From: Geotrypetes seraphini
Lineage: Eukaryota; Chordata; Amphibia; Gymnophiona; Dermophiidae
Length of the DNA stretch: 64,000 bases
Direction of reading: 5' to 3'
Assembly (NCBI RefSeq): GCF_902459505.1
Contig: NC_047088.1
Location: 100,059,704 to 100,123,703, forward strand
Part shown: in pieces, positions 11,824 through 22,537 of the stretch
Position numbering within the stretch: position 1 is the stretch's first letter
Layout: the number at the start of each line of letters is the position of its first letter
Translations under genes and position numbers: made by a program
The notes under the pieces: generated by a model
Seen by the model: the letters and a program-made list of their open reading frames with translations, nothing else
The model's database searches: none
What the model was told of the DNA's origin: nothing

Positions 11824-13660
11824 TCACTTAGCCAGGGTGGGAGGTGGCCCAGCTCCCTTCTTGGGGCACTTGAGCGCTGAGTGCCCTTGCCCGCACAAGG
11901 AGCAGGCGTGACGGAAACGACAGTCCGTAAAGGAACAGGAAGATTTATTGAACTGCCAGCAAAGGCCAGGACCCCCCACAGCCCCCGGGCCCCCAATGGG
12001 ACAAAAGAAACGAACCCCCCCAGAGACTTGAGACCCCGGCTTCCCTGACGAACTCAATCCCGACCCCGCAGGTTTCGACATGTGAGTGAGCCACAGATTG
12101 ATGTCCTGCGTACCCCAGGACATGTACCAGTTTTCCTCCATCTTGTCGCGGAACGCTTCATCGTAGTTGAGCCACGACCACCCGCCGAACCGCTGATAAG
12201 CATCAAGAATGGAATCAGCATAGGCCAGCAAAAGGCCGTAGTCCTGAGGGCGCTCCCGCCCCCAGACACTTGCCAACCTCAAAAATGCACGTGTCCAATT
12301 CACGACATTGCGCGACACCAAGCCCACCTTTTGCTTCCCCCCTCCTTCTTACTCTTCTTCTTCCGCCCACGCACTCTGCCCTCCAGAAGCCGAAAAACGT
12401 CAACAGATGTACACTTCCGGATCTTACGACGTAGAGACCGCGGAACCTTCTCCCACAGTTCCGACAGCGCTACGAGAGCCGGAGCCCCCCGATTATCCCC
12501 CCTCCTGCGCTGGCTTCTTACCCGACCCCCGCCGAGGTGACCCTGCCGAGGAAGACGACGTCGAAGATAAAGAGGAGGTTAAAGAAGACGAAGAGGACGA
12601 AGAAGAAGTCCTACTCCTATGGCCCCTCCTACCCTTCTTTTTCTCTTTCCACTTCCCCCCCTGGTCCCCAACCCCAGCCTCGAATGCCATGTTCCTCGTG
12701 TTCCTGACTCCTCCAGGTCCGCATCCTGCACCTGCCACTCCAGGAGTGGCGCCCTCCGAAGCAACCACCATAACAGGGCTCTGGCTCGCCTGCACTGGCT
12801 CCTCAACTCCGGTCCGCGGGGCTTCCATCTGACCTCCGGTCGAAACTCCGGCAGAACAAGGCTCCATGAAGCGCTCAAGTCCAGCGGCGGGATCCTGGGG
12901 GAAAAAATCCACACAGGGGCCAGCAACCTGCACAGTATGAGGAGAAGTTAACCCTGGGGGCCAAGCCCCCACCAGCTGATCTCCCCCCCTTCCAACCTCC
13001 GAGTCCCGCCCCCAAAAGAGGCGCCAGGGCCCAAAGACGGCGATGGAACCGCTCCAGGGAAAGGAGGAGGACCCATAGCCCAGGGGCCGGATCCCCAAGG
13101 AGAACCCCAAGGCCCAAACGTCCACGGAGGCCACCAAGAGGCCGCCGGTGACCCACGACCCAACCCGGACGTGGAGGGAAGCACGGGGGTATCTACCCCA
13201 ACCTCACCCCTCACCCCAGAGGAATACGCTGGTCCACCCTGCTGGCCAGGCCCGAACCCAGCCCACACACCCCTTGAACCACCCGGAGCTGCTACAGGCA
13301 CTTCAATAGAAGGCACACTCCCAGCAGCAGAAGACCTCCCAGCTCCATCAGGAGCAGCTGCTGAAGGCTCCACAGGCACACAGCCTGCTCGAGGAACGTC
13401 TCTACCCCTCCCACGGCCTCCCTGCAGCCTGCTTCTGCCCCTGCGGGCCAACCCCGCACAGCCAAGAGCAGACAGCACCTCCCCCCCTACCTCCAGCGCT
13501 ATCGCCGTTCGAGCAGCCGAATGCGAGCGCCGAGGAGGTAAAGATCGGCCCCCTCCCAAGCAGAAGCACTCACCGGCTCCCGGTCCTCTTCATCCAGCGA
13601 GTCTCCAGCTAACAGGGACAGCTCCGCGAGATCAGCAGCATCGGAGGTGGGTGCACGCGC
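11824..13660 (-). pseudogene. Gag-like region of Ngaro copy 3
   Basis: A Pro/Gly-rich N-terminal portion is followed by a Ser-rich and basic tract (about 12530-12620) and the Cys/His cluster CWQFNKSSCSFTDCRFRHAC with CSLCGQGHSALKC near the C-terminal end (about 11840-11950). The order and motifs match copy 2. Fossil. Confidence 0.6.
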
Positions 13661-13990
13661 CATCCTCCCGACCCGACACTTGCCGCCGACACCCTCCGCC
13701 GTCCGGTCGCCCGAAAACGAAAATGGCCACGTGGCAGGCCACAGGACTCCGCGAACAGCCGACCAAACAAAAGCAGCCTCGGAGGAACGGAAACCGTTAC
13801 GGTCCTCCGAGAGCCCTGCTTATATACCTCCTCCCCACCCTATCCTGCTACCCTGATTCGACCTCCTCCCTTCAATTTAGCTTCCCTGCCTGCCTAACCC
13901 CCCTTCCTAACATTTTCCCGACGGACGGCTCCACGGGCCTCCCAGCTCCGCGTTAGAGCCGCCCATCGAGACAAGCTCTCGGGCTTTTTT

Positions 13991-15930
13991 ATCATGGATC
14001 CTCCCTTTTATTCCCCTCCCAGCATTAGGGTCCGTCAGAGTCAAGCTGTATGTGGTAGTTAAAAGGGCCATAAGATATGCAGAGACTAAAAGATATAAGT
14101 TTTTTTGCAACTGCTAAAGCTAGGCTTCTAGCCTAGGGGTTAGAGCAGCTGACTGGGACCCCGATGGGCTGGGTTCAAGACCAGGGTAAAGTACACTTTT
14201 CTCCCCTGCATTGAAAAACTTATGTTTAACATCACGGATCCTCCCTTTTAGACCCTTCTCAGCATTAGGGTCCGTCAGAGTCAAGCTGTAATGGAGGTCC
14301 GTGGGAGTTAAAGGGCCATAAGATATGCAGAGACTAAAAGATTGAAATTTTTTTGCAACTACTCAAGCTAGGCTCTAGCCTAGGGGTTAAGGCAGCTGAC
14401 TGGGACCCCGATGGGCTGGGTTCAAGACCAGGGTAAAGTACACTTTTCTCCCCTGCATTGAAAAACTTATGTTTAACATCACGGATCCTCCCTTTTAGAC
14501 CCTTCTCAGCATTAGGGTCCGTCAGAGTCAAGCTGTAATGGAGGTCCGTGGGAGTTAAAGGGCCATAAGATATGCAGAGACTAAAAGATTGAAATTTTTT
14601 TGCAACTACTCAAGCTAGGCTCTAGCCTAGGGGTTAAGGCAGCTGACTGGGACCCCGATGGGCTGGGTTCAAGACCAGGGTAAAGTACACTTTTCTCCCC
14701 TGCATTGAAAAACTTATGTTTAACATCACGGATCCTCCCTTTTAGACCCTTCTCAGCATTAGGGTCCGTCAGAGTCAAGCTGTAATGGAGGTCCGTGGGA
14801 GTTAAAGGGCCATAAGATATGCAGAGACTAAAAGATTGAAATTTTTTTGCAACTACTCAAGCTAGGCTCTAGCCTAGGGGTTAGGACAGCTGACTGGGAC
14901 CCCGATGGGCTGGGTTCAAGACCGGGGGAAAGCACACTTTTCTCCCCTGCATTGAAAAACTTATGTTTTATATCAAGGATCCTCCCTTTTAGACCCTTCA
15001 TAGCATTAGGGTCAGTCAGAGTCAAACTGTAATGGAGGTCCGTGGGAGTTAAAGGGCCATAAGATATGCAGAGACTAAAAGATTGAAATTTTTTTGCAAA
15101 TACTCAAGCTAGGCTCTAGCCTAGGGGTTAAGGCAGCTGACTGGGACCCCGATGGGCTGGGTTCAAGACCAGGGTAAAGTACACTTTTCTCCCCTGCATT
15201 GAAAAACTTATGTTTAACATCACGGATCCTCCCTTTTAGACCCTTCTCAGCATTAGGGTCCGTCAGAGTCAAGCTGTAATGGAGGTCCGTGGGAGTTAAA
15301 GGGCCATAAGATATGCAGAGACTAAAAGAGTGAAATTTTTTGCAACTGCTCAAGCTAGGCTTCTAGCCTAGGGGTTAAGGCAGCTGACTGGGACCCCGAT
15401 GGGCTGGGTTCAAGACCAGGGGAAAGTACACTTTTCTCCCCAGCATTGAAAAACTTATGTTTTACATCACGGATCCTCCCTTTTAGACCCTTCATAGCAT
15501 TAGGGTCCGTCAGAGTCAAACTGTAATGGAGGTCCGTGGGAGTTAAAGGGCCATAATATATGCAGAGACTAAAAGATTGAAATTTTTTTGCAACTACTCA
15601 AGCTAGGCTCTAGCCTAGGGGTTAGGACAGCTGACTGGGACCCCGATGGGCTGGGTTCAAAACCAGGGGAAAGTACACTTTTCTCCCCAGCATTGAAAAA
15701 CTTATGTTTTACATCACGGATCCTCCCTTTTAGACCCTTCTCAGCATTAGGGTCCGTCAGAGTCAAGCTGTAATGGAGGTCCGTGGGAGTTAAAGGGCCA
15801 TAAGATATGCAGAGACTAAAAGATTGAAATTTTTTTGCAACTACTCAAGCTAGGCTCTAGCCTAGGGGTTAAGGCAGCTGACTGGGACCCCGATGGGCTG
15901 GGTTCAAGACCAGGGTAAAGTACACTTTTC
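13991..15930 (+). repeat. 247-bp tandem array with tRNA-like promoter boxes
   Basis: The array has seven complete units, beginning atgcagagac at 14077, 14325, 14572, 14819, 15066, 15313 and 15560. A partial unit lies at each end, and one more is stranded at 7945-8090. The period is 247 bp (248 once), and the units look almost identical by eye. Each contains tagcctaggggttaaggcag, which resembles a pol III A box, and gggttcaagacc, which resembles a B box. The spacing between them is about 28 bp, like a tRNA or a tRNA-derived SINE head. Each also contains ggatcctcccttttagac and a poly-T run. The array ends at 15930, 556 bp before the PYCARD start codon. It is probably an expanded tRNA-derived repeat; whether it is transcribed is unknown. 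Confidence 0.9.
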
Positions 15931-16079
15931 TGAAATTTTATTGAGAATAGGTAAAAGAATAAGAAAAGAGTGGGCTTCTGGTTTTGGGTTTTTTTAGACA
16001 AATTAGCAAATGGATCCTGACAGGTGGCAGGAGTGAGAGACTGATAACCTGTACAGAAAATATAAGTTATAAAACGTAC

Positions 16080-16165
16080 AATTTTATGAGCTAAGAACAT
16101 AGTGTAGAGGTTAGTGCAGCTGTTTATGAGACTAACAGTACGGGTTCAAGTCCAGGATGAGGGGA
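16080..16165 (+). repeat. Single tRNA-like SINE head
   Basis: The segment holds agtgtagaggttagtgcagc (A-box-like) followed by gggttcaagtcc (B-box-like) at tRNA-like spacing. It differs in sequence from the array units, so it is a separate tRNA-derived insertion or a distant relative. There is no CCA end or full cloverleaf, so it is not called as a tRNA gene. Confidence 0.5.
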
Positions 16166-16299
16166 GCGATATTAAATTTCCTTGCCGGCATCTCAATAGC
16201 AGCTATAGTGGTAGAAAAGCCGGTCTTGCAATGATGAAGTTTGAAACCGCAGTTGTCAGCTGAATGTCGGAAGAATTTTTAAGGCCGTGCCGGTTTAGA

Positions 16300-16485
16300 T
16301 CCGCGAGGTCCGTAAGGTCCGCGAGGTCCGCGTTTTACCCCTTCCCTTCCAGCTCCTCCCCTTAGGCTCAGTTTGCACAATCCGCAGCCTCTCGAGTTTG
16401 TTTCCTGAATCTTGCTTATGTGCTAAACCGCAGGTAGCGGGGGAGGGGAGGGGAGGGGGGGGGGGAGTTCAGTCGGTGACCCGAG
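16300..16485 (+). promoter_or_regulatory. Putative PYCARD promoter and 5' UTR
   Basis: This is the stretch directly before the start codon. It has three near-identical copies of gaggtccgcg/gtaaggtccg (about 16304-16334), a CT-rich block (about 16335-16370) and a G-rich block of gggga repeats (16437-16466) resembling Sp1-type sites. No TATA box is evident. The call is inferred from position and composition only; the transcription start cannot be fixed. Confidence 0.35.
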
Positions 16486-16762
16486 ATGGGGAAGACCCTC
16501 CGGGACCACTTGGTGGGCAGCCTTGAAGAGCTGCAGGAGAACCAGCTGAAGAAGTTCAAGCGGAAGTTGAACGAGGTGGACCTGGAAGAGGGCTTCGACA
16601 ACATTCCCCGGGGCCGGCTGGAGAACGCGGACCCGCTGGACATCGCAGATCTCCTGATCAGCTTCTACAGGGAGGAGTACGGCATCAGGGTGACCGTGGA
16701 CATCCTGGAGAGCATCAACGAGAAGAAGGTGGCAGAGAAGCTCAGGAAAGCCCTGCAGGGAG
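16486..16762 (+). CDS. PYCARD: PYCARD exon 1: pyrin domain
   Basis: It begins MGKTLRDHLVGSLEEL and encodes a death-fold PYD. The basic stretch KKFKRKL lies at residues about 21-27, IPRGRLENAD at about 40-49, and an amphipathic DIADLLISFY helix follows. Basic residues on helix 2 and acidic residues in helices 1 and 4 are what type I PYD interfaces use. The exon ends after the first base of a Gly codon at the donor g|gtaggg. Reading on into the intron would add a short unrelated tail and then a stop, which supports splicing here. This ATG is the first in frame and begins the domain directly. Confidence 0.95.
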
Positions 16763-19700
16763 GTAGGGGAGCTAAACGCAGCCCAAAAGGGGGATCCGCA
16801 AAGGGGGGCATCTGAATTCACCCCAGTGGAGTAAATGAGTTAAGAGGTCCTTTAACAAGGCCCTAGATTTAGAGGGTCAATGGGAAGCCCCTCCCCCGCC
16901 AGAGTTCCATCTGCCTTAAACTAAAATATTTACTGTGTAGAACTGTGGCAGGAAGGAGAAACCCGCAGAGAGAATTTAGTTGAGTCGCTTCGTCTTCCGA
17001 ACTTTGTTTCTAACGTCTGGATCTATTGCAAGCGCTCGGATTTTCCCGAAAACTTCTCAGTCCCTTTTAAATCCGTTTGCCCGCCACTTTGTTGCTCTCT
17101 TCCGCCTTTCACCCTCTGCTTCTGGGGCTTCCCAGTATGGCAGTCGCAAAGCGGGGCTGTCAGCTAGAGGGAGGGGTCTAGAGACATTTACTGCTAGAGA
17201 AAGAGCAACTAGGGAAAAGGTAAGGTCAGAGGCATTTAACAGAGACAAGCTGTAGGGGGGAGAGGTAAGCAGAGGCAATAGAGACAGTTACTGCTGGGGA
17301 AAAGAAAAGGGCGATAAACGAAGAAATTCACTGGGGGGAGGGGGGAGGAGACAGGCATTAAACAGAGAAACACTGGGGAGAGAGGTGAGCAGAGGCAATA
17401 GAGTGATAGTTAAGAAAAGAATGCAGGCAGGAGAAAAGCCAGATAAGAGTCAGTGACAGTAATAGAGTCATCAGGGAAACAGAGGATGGGGGGGGGGGGA
17501 GAGGGACTAGCAAGGGGGAAAGTAGAGGCAATAGAGACATAACAGCTAAGGAGAGAGTACAGCTAGGAAAACCAGTGGATACAGGAACTGCTCGAGAAGA
17601 AGTAGGGGTAAGGTCAAGGAAAGAGTAATAAAAATTAATAGAGATAAAGAGGGACCAGGCAGGAGATGAGAAGACTTTAGATGAGGAAGAGTAACTGGTG
17701 AGGAGGGAAAGGGGGAGGGGAAGCAGAAGCAATATGAACAGATACTTTCACTTGAGAGAGGGGACAGAAAAGGGCAACACACAGACCATATTCAAACCTA
17801 ACAGAAAAATGCATACATTTTGGAACTTAAGGGGGTTTGGGCCAGATAGATTTCTGATTCTTCAGAGCCACAACAGGGTCTGTGTGAGATCCTCACATCT
17901 AATAGATGCTTTATGGTCTGAGAATGTCTCACCAGAATGCCTCCCTCTTTTCTATAGGTCCCCAGACTTCCACCTCCACCTCCTCAGGGGCCAGTGGACA
18001 GTCCCAAAGTTCTGGAGCACGTGCTGGTGCTGGAAATGCTACAGGTAAGCTGATATATATCCTGCTGTGCTCCCTATATTTCAAATAGATTCCACACTTT
18101 TTCCTCAGGTTGGGTTTAAAAACAAATCTGTTTAAAAAGAAATTTCTTTAATAACAGAAAACACCATTGTTCCAACCTTTGTCTACCTAAGGTTCATACC
18201 AATTGGGAAGATCCTCTGTTGGGTCAGTATTAGCACCTATATCACAATGCATGCATTTACATTTTCAACCTCTATATTGTGACAATGTTTAGCCATCTTA
18301 AATTAAAGATCTATGTGGAAAAGAATAAAGAAATAAATATTAGTTTAGAGGAACTTGAGAAAAATAGGTTTTGAGTGTAAATTCGAAGCAGGAGACGGGA
18401 GAATATCTCTGCTTAGAAAATTAATAGCAACAACTTTATTATTGCCATCTTTTATGATGTCCACAGAGTTTAATAGCAAATAACTTAAAGGGACAGGTTT
18501 TGAGTCTAAGGGACACTTTTACTAAGACTTAGCACACACTAATGGACATTAGTTTGTATTAAGTGCTACATGCCCTATAGGTATAAAATAGGACACACTG
18601 CATTTAGCATACACTAAGCTTTAGTCGAAGGGCCCCTAAGAGACCAAGATACTATGCAGAGGAAAATTTTACAAACTCGGCTTTTCATACAAAAACAGAA
18701 AGTAGTGTGCTTTATTAGCAAGAGCATGCATTATTTCCTGCTTCACTGGGCAAAGCTGTGTTTGCAGAATTTTTCACCTTTGCAAGGAATACAGTTTTCC
18801 ACCTGCAGGATTTTGTTCAAGTTTAAGTGCTGCGATGCAAAATTGGGCAAAGCAGCTCTTGAACTATTAACGTATGGAATGTGTCAAAACTGGCTTCAGG
18901 AACCAAATTTAGGGGGGGAAAAAGACTACTCAATGATGTATAATATTTTTGTGGTGCATAATTTGCATGGGTTAAAAATTGTCTGCAAAATGTCTTAGTA
19001 GTACATGACCCTTAAAATACTTTGAGGCCTTTTTAGTAAAGCGTAGTAAGTTTTTGCACTTAACCCTGATGTAGTAGCAAATTTTAACTCGTGGTAAGTG
19101 CGAAGACTGTGCAGGAACCTTTGGGGGAGTGTGGCCAGTATGTCCTTTGCAAATTAACACACTGGAAAGTTCTCTACTGTTTGCACATAGTGGCAATTCT
19201 GTAACCTAGGCACTGACATTTAGCCTGCAAGTTACACATTCGCATTTACTCTCATATGTATGTTCTTACATGCAGAAATGCTAACATAATTCCTAAGGCC
19301 CATATTCTCTGAATGGCACCTTAATGTAGGTGCCAGTAGGCGCCCTACCAGTGTGTAAGTTAACTCTAAAATGTCATTTAAAAGAGGACTTAAAAGACAT
19401 TTCAAGGCGCCTACTGGTAGACACTGGAAATATAGACCTTAAAAACCGTGGCCTATATTTCCACACCTATCTTTGCAAGAGAAGCGATTCTCTAAACAGC
19501 ACCAACATGTGATTGACATGCAGTCGGCGGCCACCGACAACGGCGCCGTTTAGCGAATCCAGGGCTGAGTGCTTTTTGTTAGATACTCACTTAATTTACA
19601 TAGGGGCCTTTTACTAAAACTTTAGCTCACACTAAAAGTTGCATGACTTATTTCATACCTATGAGCAACGTGGCATTCAGCGCATGCCAATGTCTGTCAG

Positions 19701-21765
19701 AGCGTGCTAAGTTTTTGTAAAAGGGTCCTGTGGTGTTTAATTGCAAGGGGTGTGTACACAGGGGATGAACATGGGCGGGGCTTCCACTTATGCACATAAC
19801 TTACAAAATGCTGTAAGTTACTTGGGTAACGGCTCTGTAGCTGGTTGAAGAGAATGCGCCTAAACGTTATGCTAGATTCTGTAAAGAAATGTAAGGGCTT
19901 ACATTCCTTTATAAAATTACCACCCTCCCCTCCCATCATTCCTCTATTATTTCCCCAATAAGAAAATTGTAATAATTCATCTATTTGTTGTGAACCGCCT
20001 AGAACTCCCTGGGTATGGCGATATACAAAAAAATAAATTATTATTATTATTATATAACAAGCTCTTACTTCTGTGCTTTGTTGTAGAATTGTCCTGTTAG
20101 CACCTCTAGTGTTCCTGTGCTAAGTCCTGAGCCCTAACTCCAATGTGCAGTCCACGTCCATTCTGTTTCTATAACCCACCCAGTTCTTGAGAATTAGTTC
20201 ATGTTAGCCATTATGGCTATCACAGTAACTGTTACTGTGCTTATGTGATAACAGCGCATGCTAATTTGGGTATTAATTGCTTAACGCATTCCAGTAAAAA
20301 GGCCTCTTAATTTTTAAGGAAGAGGATTCTATAATCAGCTTGGAAGTCAGATTTTAAAAGATCAGATTTAGGAATAGGAGTGATTGGAATGAGACTATTG
20401 GAAAGACAATGAATAAGTGGTTAAAAGTTTACTTAACTTCAATTAACATCACTTATGAGGTGTTAAGTTTCAATTATCGATGCCAATATAGCCTATTAAT
20501 CAATTAAGCTAGGCGTTCCAACATAGGTGCACTTTATAGAATTTATGGGTCATTTTAATGATTTATGGAATGGATTATGAGATGGATTCAGCTTTAATGC
20601 GGTGAGATATAGCAAACCCCTAATCGATTGCTCCATTATAGTGTATAGCTGAGGCAAAAATATTCATTAATTAGATGAAAAATGTTGAAATCCATTTTTA
20701 AGGCACATGGATTATAATAGTTTAAAACATGATTCTAAATCCTTTAATTAAATGGCTGGGAGGGTGTAGATGGGCTGGAGTCGGTTTTGACGGAGATTTC
20801 AGCAGTTGGAACCCAAGCACAGTACCGGGTAGAACTTTGGATTCTTGCCCAGAAATAGCTAAGAAGGAAAAATTTTAAAAATTTAAATTGATTCAAGTTG
20901 GGCAAACTGGATGGACCATTCAGGTTTTTATCTGCCATCATCTACTATGTTACTAAAGAAACTTTTTTTAACTAAAGCTTAGCACACACTTATAATGCTT
21001 GCTAAATGCTTTTATGTCCTATTTCATACCTGTGGGCCATATGGCACTTAGCATACACTAACGTCATACTTTAGTAAAAGGACACCTAAATGAAGCAATC
21101 GATTAAAAGTTTTGCATTCAGAATTATTGGAAGCTGGCGGTAGTGAAGCTGAAATAATTAGAAAAATGATTTGTGGGTTATCTTAAAATGGGATTAATGC
21201 CAAAGGCTCCCCCCCCCCATAAAGTGCATATTTGGAAAGGATGACTCTTCTGTCTTCAATCAAAGATGCATTATTTTATTTGCAAGCCGTATGAGGTGAA
21301 CGTGTGGAATATAAATTTCAAAATTAAATTAAATTCAAAAGAAATGATTCTTTGGTCTTACTCTTTTGGAACCCTTAAAAAGGATATTAATTTCCTTCAT
21401 CAAGTGCTACAGTGTATTTTTTAAAATTCAGTTTGATATCTAGTATTTTATAGTGAAAGTGATTCTGCTCTTTCTCATGTTGGTTGCTCTTATCTTTTTC
21501 TTGCTCAGAACACTTTGTGGACAAGCACAGAATTGACCTCATCAGTCGAGTCTCCCTGGTGGACCCTATCTTGGATGTCTTGCTGAGTAAAGGGGTGCTA
21601 AAAGATGAAAAATATGACACAATCCGGGCCTTTAGCACTAGCCAGGAGAAGATGAGGGAGCTGTTTAGGATCATGAGGGGCTGTGGGCCTTCTGATAAGG
21701 ACATCCTCTTCCAGGCATTGAAGGATAATGACCTGCCTCTCATCAGAGACCTGGGAGGGGTCTAA
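16486..21765 (+). CDS. PYCARD: PYCARD (ASC) inflammasome adaptor, three exons
   Basis: Apoptosis-associated speck-like protein: the cytosolic adaptor that links pyrin-domain sensors (for example NLRP3) to caspase-1 by PYD-PYD and CARD-CARD filament assembly. The coding exons 16486-16762, 17958-18044 and 21509-21765 total 621 bp and give 206 residues plus stop; human ASC has 195. The PYD covers residues about 1-92, a Ser/Gly/Thr-rich linker about 93-121, and the CARD about 122-206. Both introns are phase 1 with GT-AG ends: intron 1 starts gtaggg and ends tctatag, intron 2 starts gtaagc and ends ttgctcag. The three-exon PYD-linker-CARD layout matches the mammalian gene. No frame damage is seen, so it is probably functional. 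Introns of 1.2 and 3.5 kb carry repeats. This is the only host gene in the window. Expression cannot be judged from sequence. Confidence 0.95.
16763..17957 (+). repeat. PYCARD intron 1 with degenerate purine-rich repeat
   Basis: Between about 17160 and 17600 the motif gcagaggcaatagaga recurs at about 17269, 17389 and 17523, with gcatttaacagagac-like blocks in between. This gives a loose period of about 120-130 bp. The + strand is very poor in pyrimidines here. It is probably an old minisatellite-like expansion. No coding sequence is seen in it. Confidence 0.55.
17958..18044 (+). CDS. PYCARD: PYCARD exon 2: interdomain linker
   Basis: An 87-bp exon reading PQTSTSTSSGASGQSQSSG followed by ARAGAGNAT. 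It is a flexible, low-complexity linker between PYD and CARD. The acceptor ttttctatag and donor acag|gtaagc are both strong. Phase 1 at each end keeps the frame with exons 1 and 3, so skipping it would also preserve the frame. Human PYCARD has a comparable short linker exon whose omission gives a known isoform. Confidence 0.88.
18508..18640. mobile_element. Palindromic MITE, copy A (TTTACTAAA-type ends)
   Basis: Ends are gggacacttttactaaga and ctttagtcgaagggccccta, which are imperfect inverted repeats. The core has agcacacactaatg and tagcatacactaag. It is non-coding and about 130 bp. It matches copies at 19602-19730 and 20956-21090 in the same intron. Superfamily uncertain. Confidence 0.6.
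19190..19590. repeat. Foldback-like repeat with aggcgcctac core
   Basis: The inverted words taggcgccctaccag (about 19337) and ggcgcctactggtag (about 19405) flank a short spacer, and related caggcgcc-type words continue to about 19550. It is non-coding and probably a decayed DNA-transposon derivative. Boundaries are uncertain. Confidence 0.35.
19602..19730. mobile_element. Palindromic MITE, copy B
   Basis: Ends are aggggccttttactaaaac and tttttgtaaaagggtcct, inverted relative to each other. This is the clearest terminal inverted repeat of the three intron 2 copies. The element is 129 bp and non-coding. Confidence 0.65.
19960..20056 (+). mobile_element. L2-type LINE 3' tail
   Basis: The sequence gtgaaccgcctagaactccc is followed by ggcgatata and a tail of tta repeats. 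This is the 3' end form of L2-like non-LTR elements, which end in short tandem repeats rather than poly(A). Only the tail remains. Confidence 0.55.
20956..21090. mobile_element. Palindromic MITE, copy C
   Basis: It starts aactttttttaactaaagct and ends ctttagtaaaaggacacct, with the shared core word agcacacact. It is the third member of the family in PYCARD intron 2 and the most diverged at its left end. Confidence 0.55.
21509..21765 (+). CDS. PYCARD: PYCARD exon 3: CARD domain and stop
   Basis: It encodes EHFVDKHRIDLISRVSLVDP, a helix pair ILDVLLSKGVL, KYDTIRAF and SDKDILFQALKDNDLPLIRD, ending at TAA. This is a complete six-helix CARD of about 85 residues, which would recruit the CARD of pro-caspase-1. 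The acceptor ttcttgctcag sets a phase-1 join that completes a Glu codon. The protein ends DLGGV, close to the LVEDLERS-type end of the human protein. Confidence 0.94.
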
Positions 21766-22537
21766 AGAGATACAGCAAGTTAGCATTCGCTGAGCTGAAT
21801 TTAGTTAGAATCCATTCTGAGGAGGTGCAGAAGTTCCATTTTACAATATTATTCTCATTCATCAAGGAACTTCATCCAGAATCCACTCCAAGAAGCATTT
21901 AAATCCAGTTCCAGTATCCACCTGTGATCTACTCAAGAATGCACAGAAACCCAGTTAGAGTTTTTCTTTCCCCCCCCCTCCCCCCACACACAGGGGCAGT
22001 TTTTACATTCCATTCCAAAGAGTTCAGAAATCTACTTCAGAGTCATTCTCCTCCCAAGGGCTCCTCTCCTAGTCTATTCCAAAAGGTTCAGAAATCCATT
22101 TCCAGGTGTTCTCTGTTCTTGAGGATCACTGCCAGATTCCACTGTAGGAATTCACCTCAAAAACAAATTCTGGGAGCCTTATGGATCTTCAAGTGATGAA
22201 ATCCTATGCAGAAAATGGGACTAACCAGACTGTTCCTCTTTTTTCTGAATTCCTACTTCATTCAATCCAAATAATAACTTTATAAGAAAACTGACAGATT
22301 TACCAGCCCTTGAATATTTTAGGTATTTTCTTAACAAAACAAAAATGATGGGGAACATATAATTACATAAGTAATAGGAAAAATGGTACTACTAGGGGCC
22401 AAACACATTGATCATTTAATTAAAATACATTTTATTACATACACATCTCGTTAGAAATTACTAGTCCCATATTTGATACACTGCCTTATTTACATATTTT
22501 CATACTGAAGTTTAGCTAGTCAATATTTTAGACAAGC
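21766..22537 (+). other. PYCARD 3' UTR and flank
   Basis: No second gene is visible. The first several hundred bases contain repeated ccattcc- and ccaagaag-like words and probably include the 3' UTR. I could not choose a convincing poly(A) signal, so the transcript end is not fixed. Confidence 0.35.

Larger units (their letters stand above)
8091..13990 (-). mobile_element. Ngaro-type YR retrotransposon, near full length (fossil copy 3)
   Basis: This is a 5.90-kb copy on the - strand, so its 3' end faces copy 2 tail to tail. Parts in transcription order are a TATA-type promoter (about 13820), Gag (about 13660-11824), RT (about 11820-10750), RNase H (about 10750-10290), tyrosine recombinase (about 10190-9310), SGNH hydrolase (about 9150-8570) and a 3' region with its poly(A) signal near 8225. 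The tandem-repeat flanks (ending ttatgttttac at 8090, starting atcatggatcc at 13991) rejoin without duplication. It retains longer uninterrupted RT-RH stretches than copy 2 but is still broken in several places. Confidence 0.85.

Noticed and set aside
13991-15930. A cluster of functional tRNA genes
   Set aside because: Only A-box-like and B-box-like words are present. I could not fold an acceptor stem or find a convincing anticodon arm.
16437-16466. G-quadruplex regulator of PYCARD
   Set aside because: The G-run is suggestive, but many G- and C-runs occur across this window in non-promoter repeats, so position alone is weak support.
17057-17732. Antisense frames rich in Leu/Ser/Pro in PYCARD intron 1
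   Set aside because: They arise from the purine-rich repeat read on the opposite strand and resemble no protein family.
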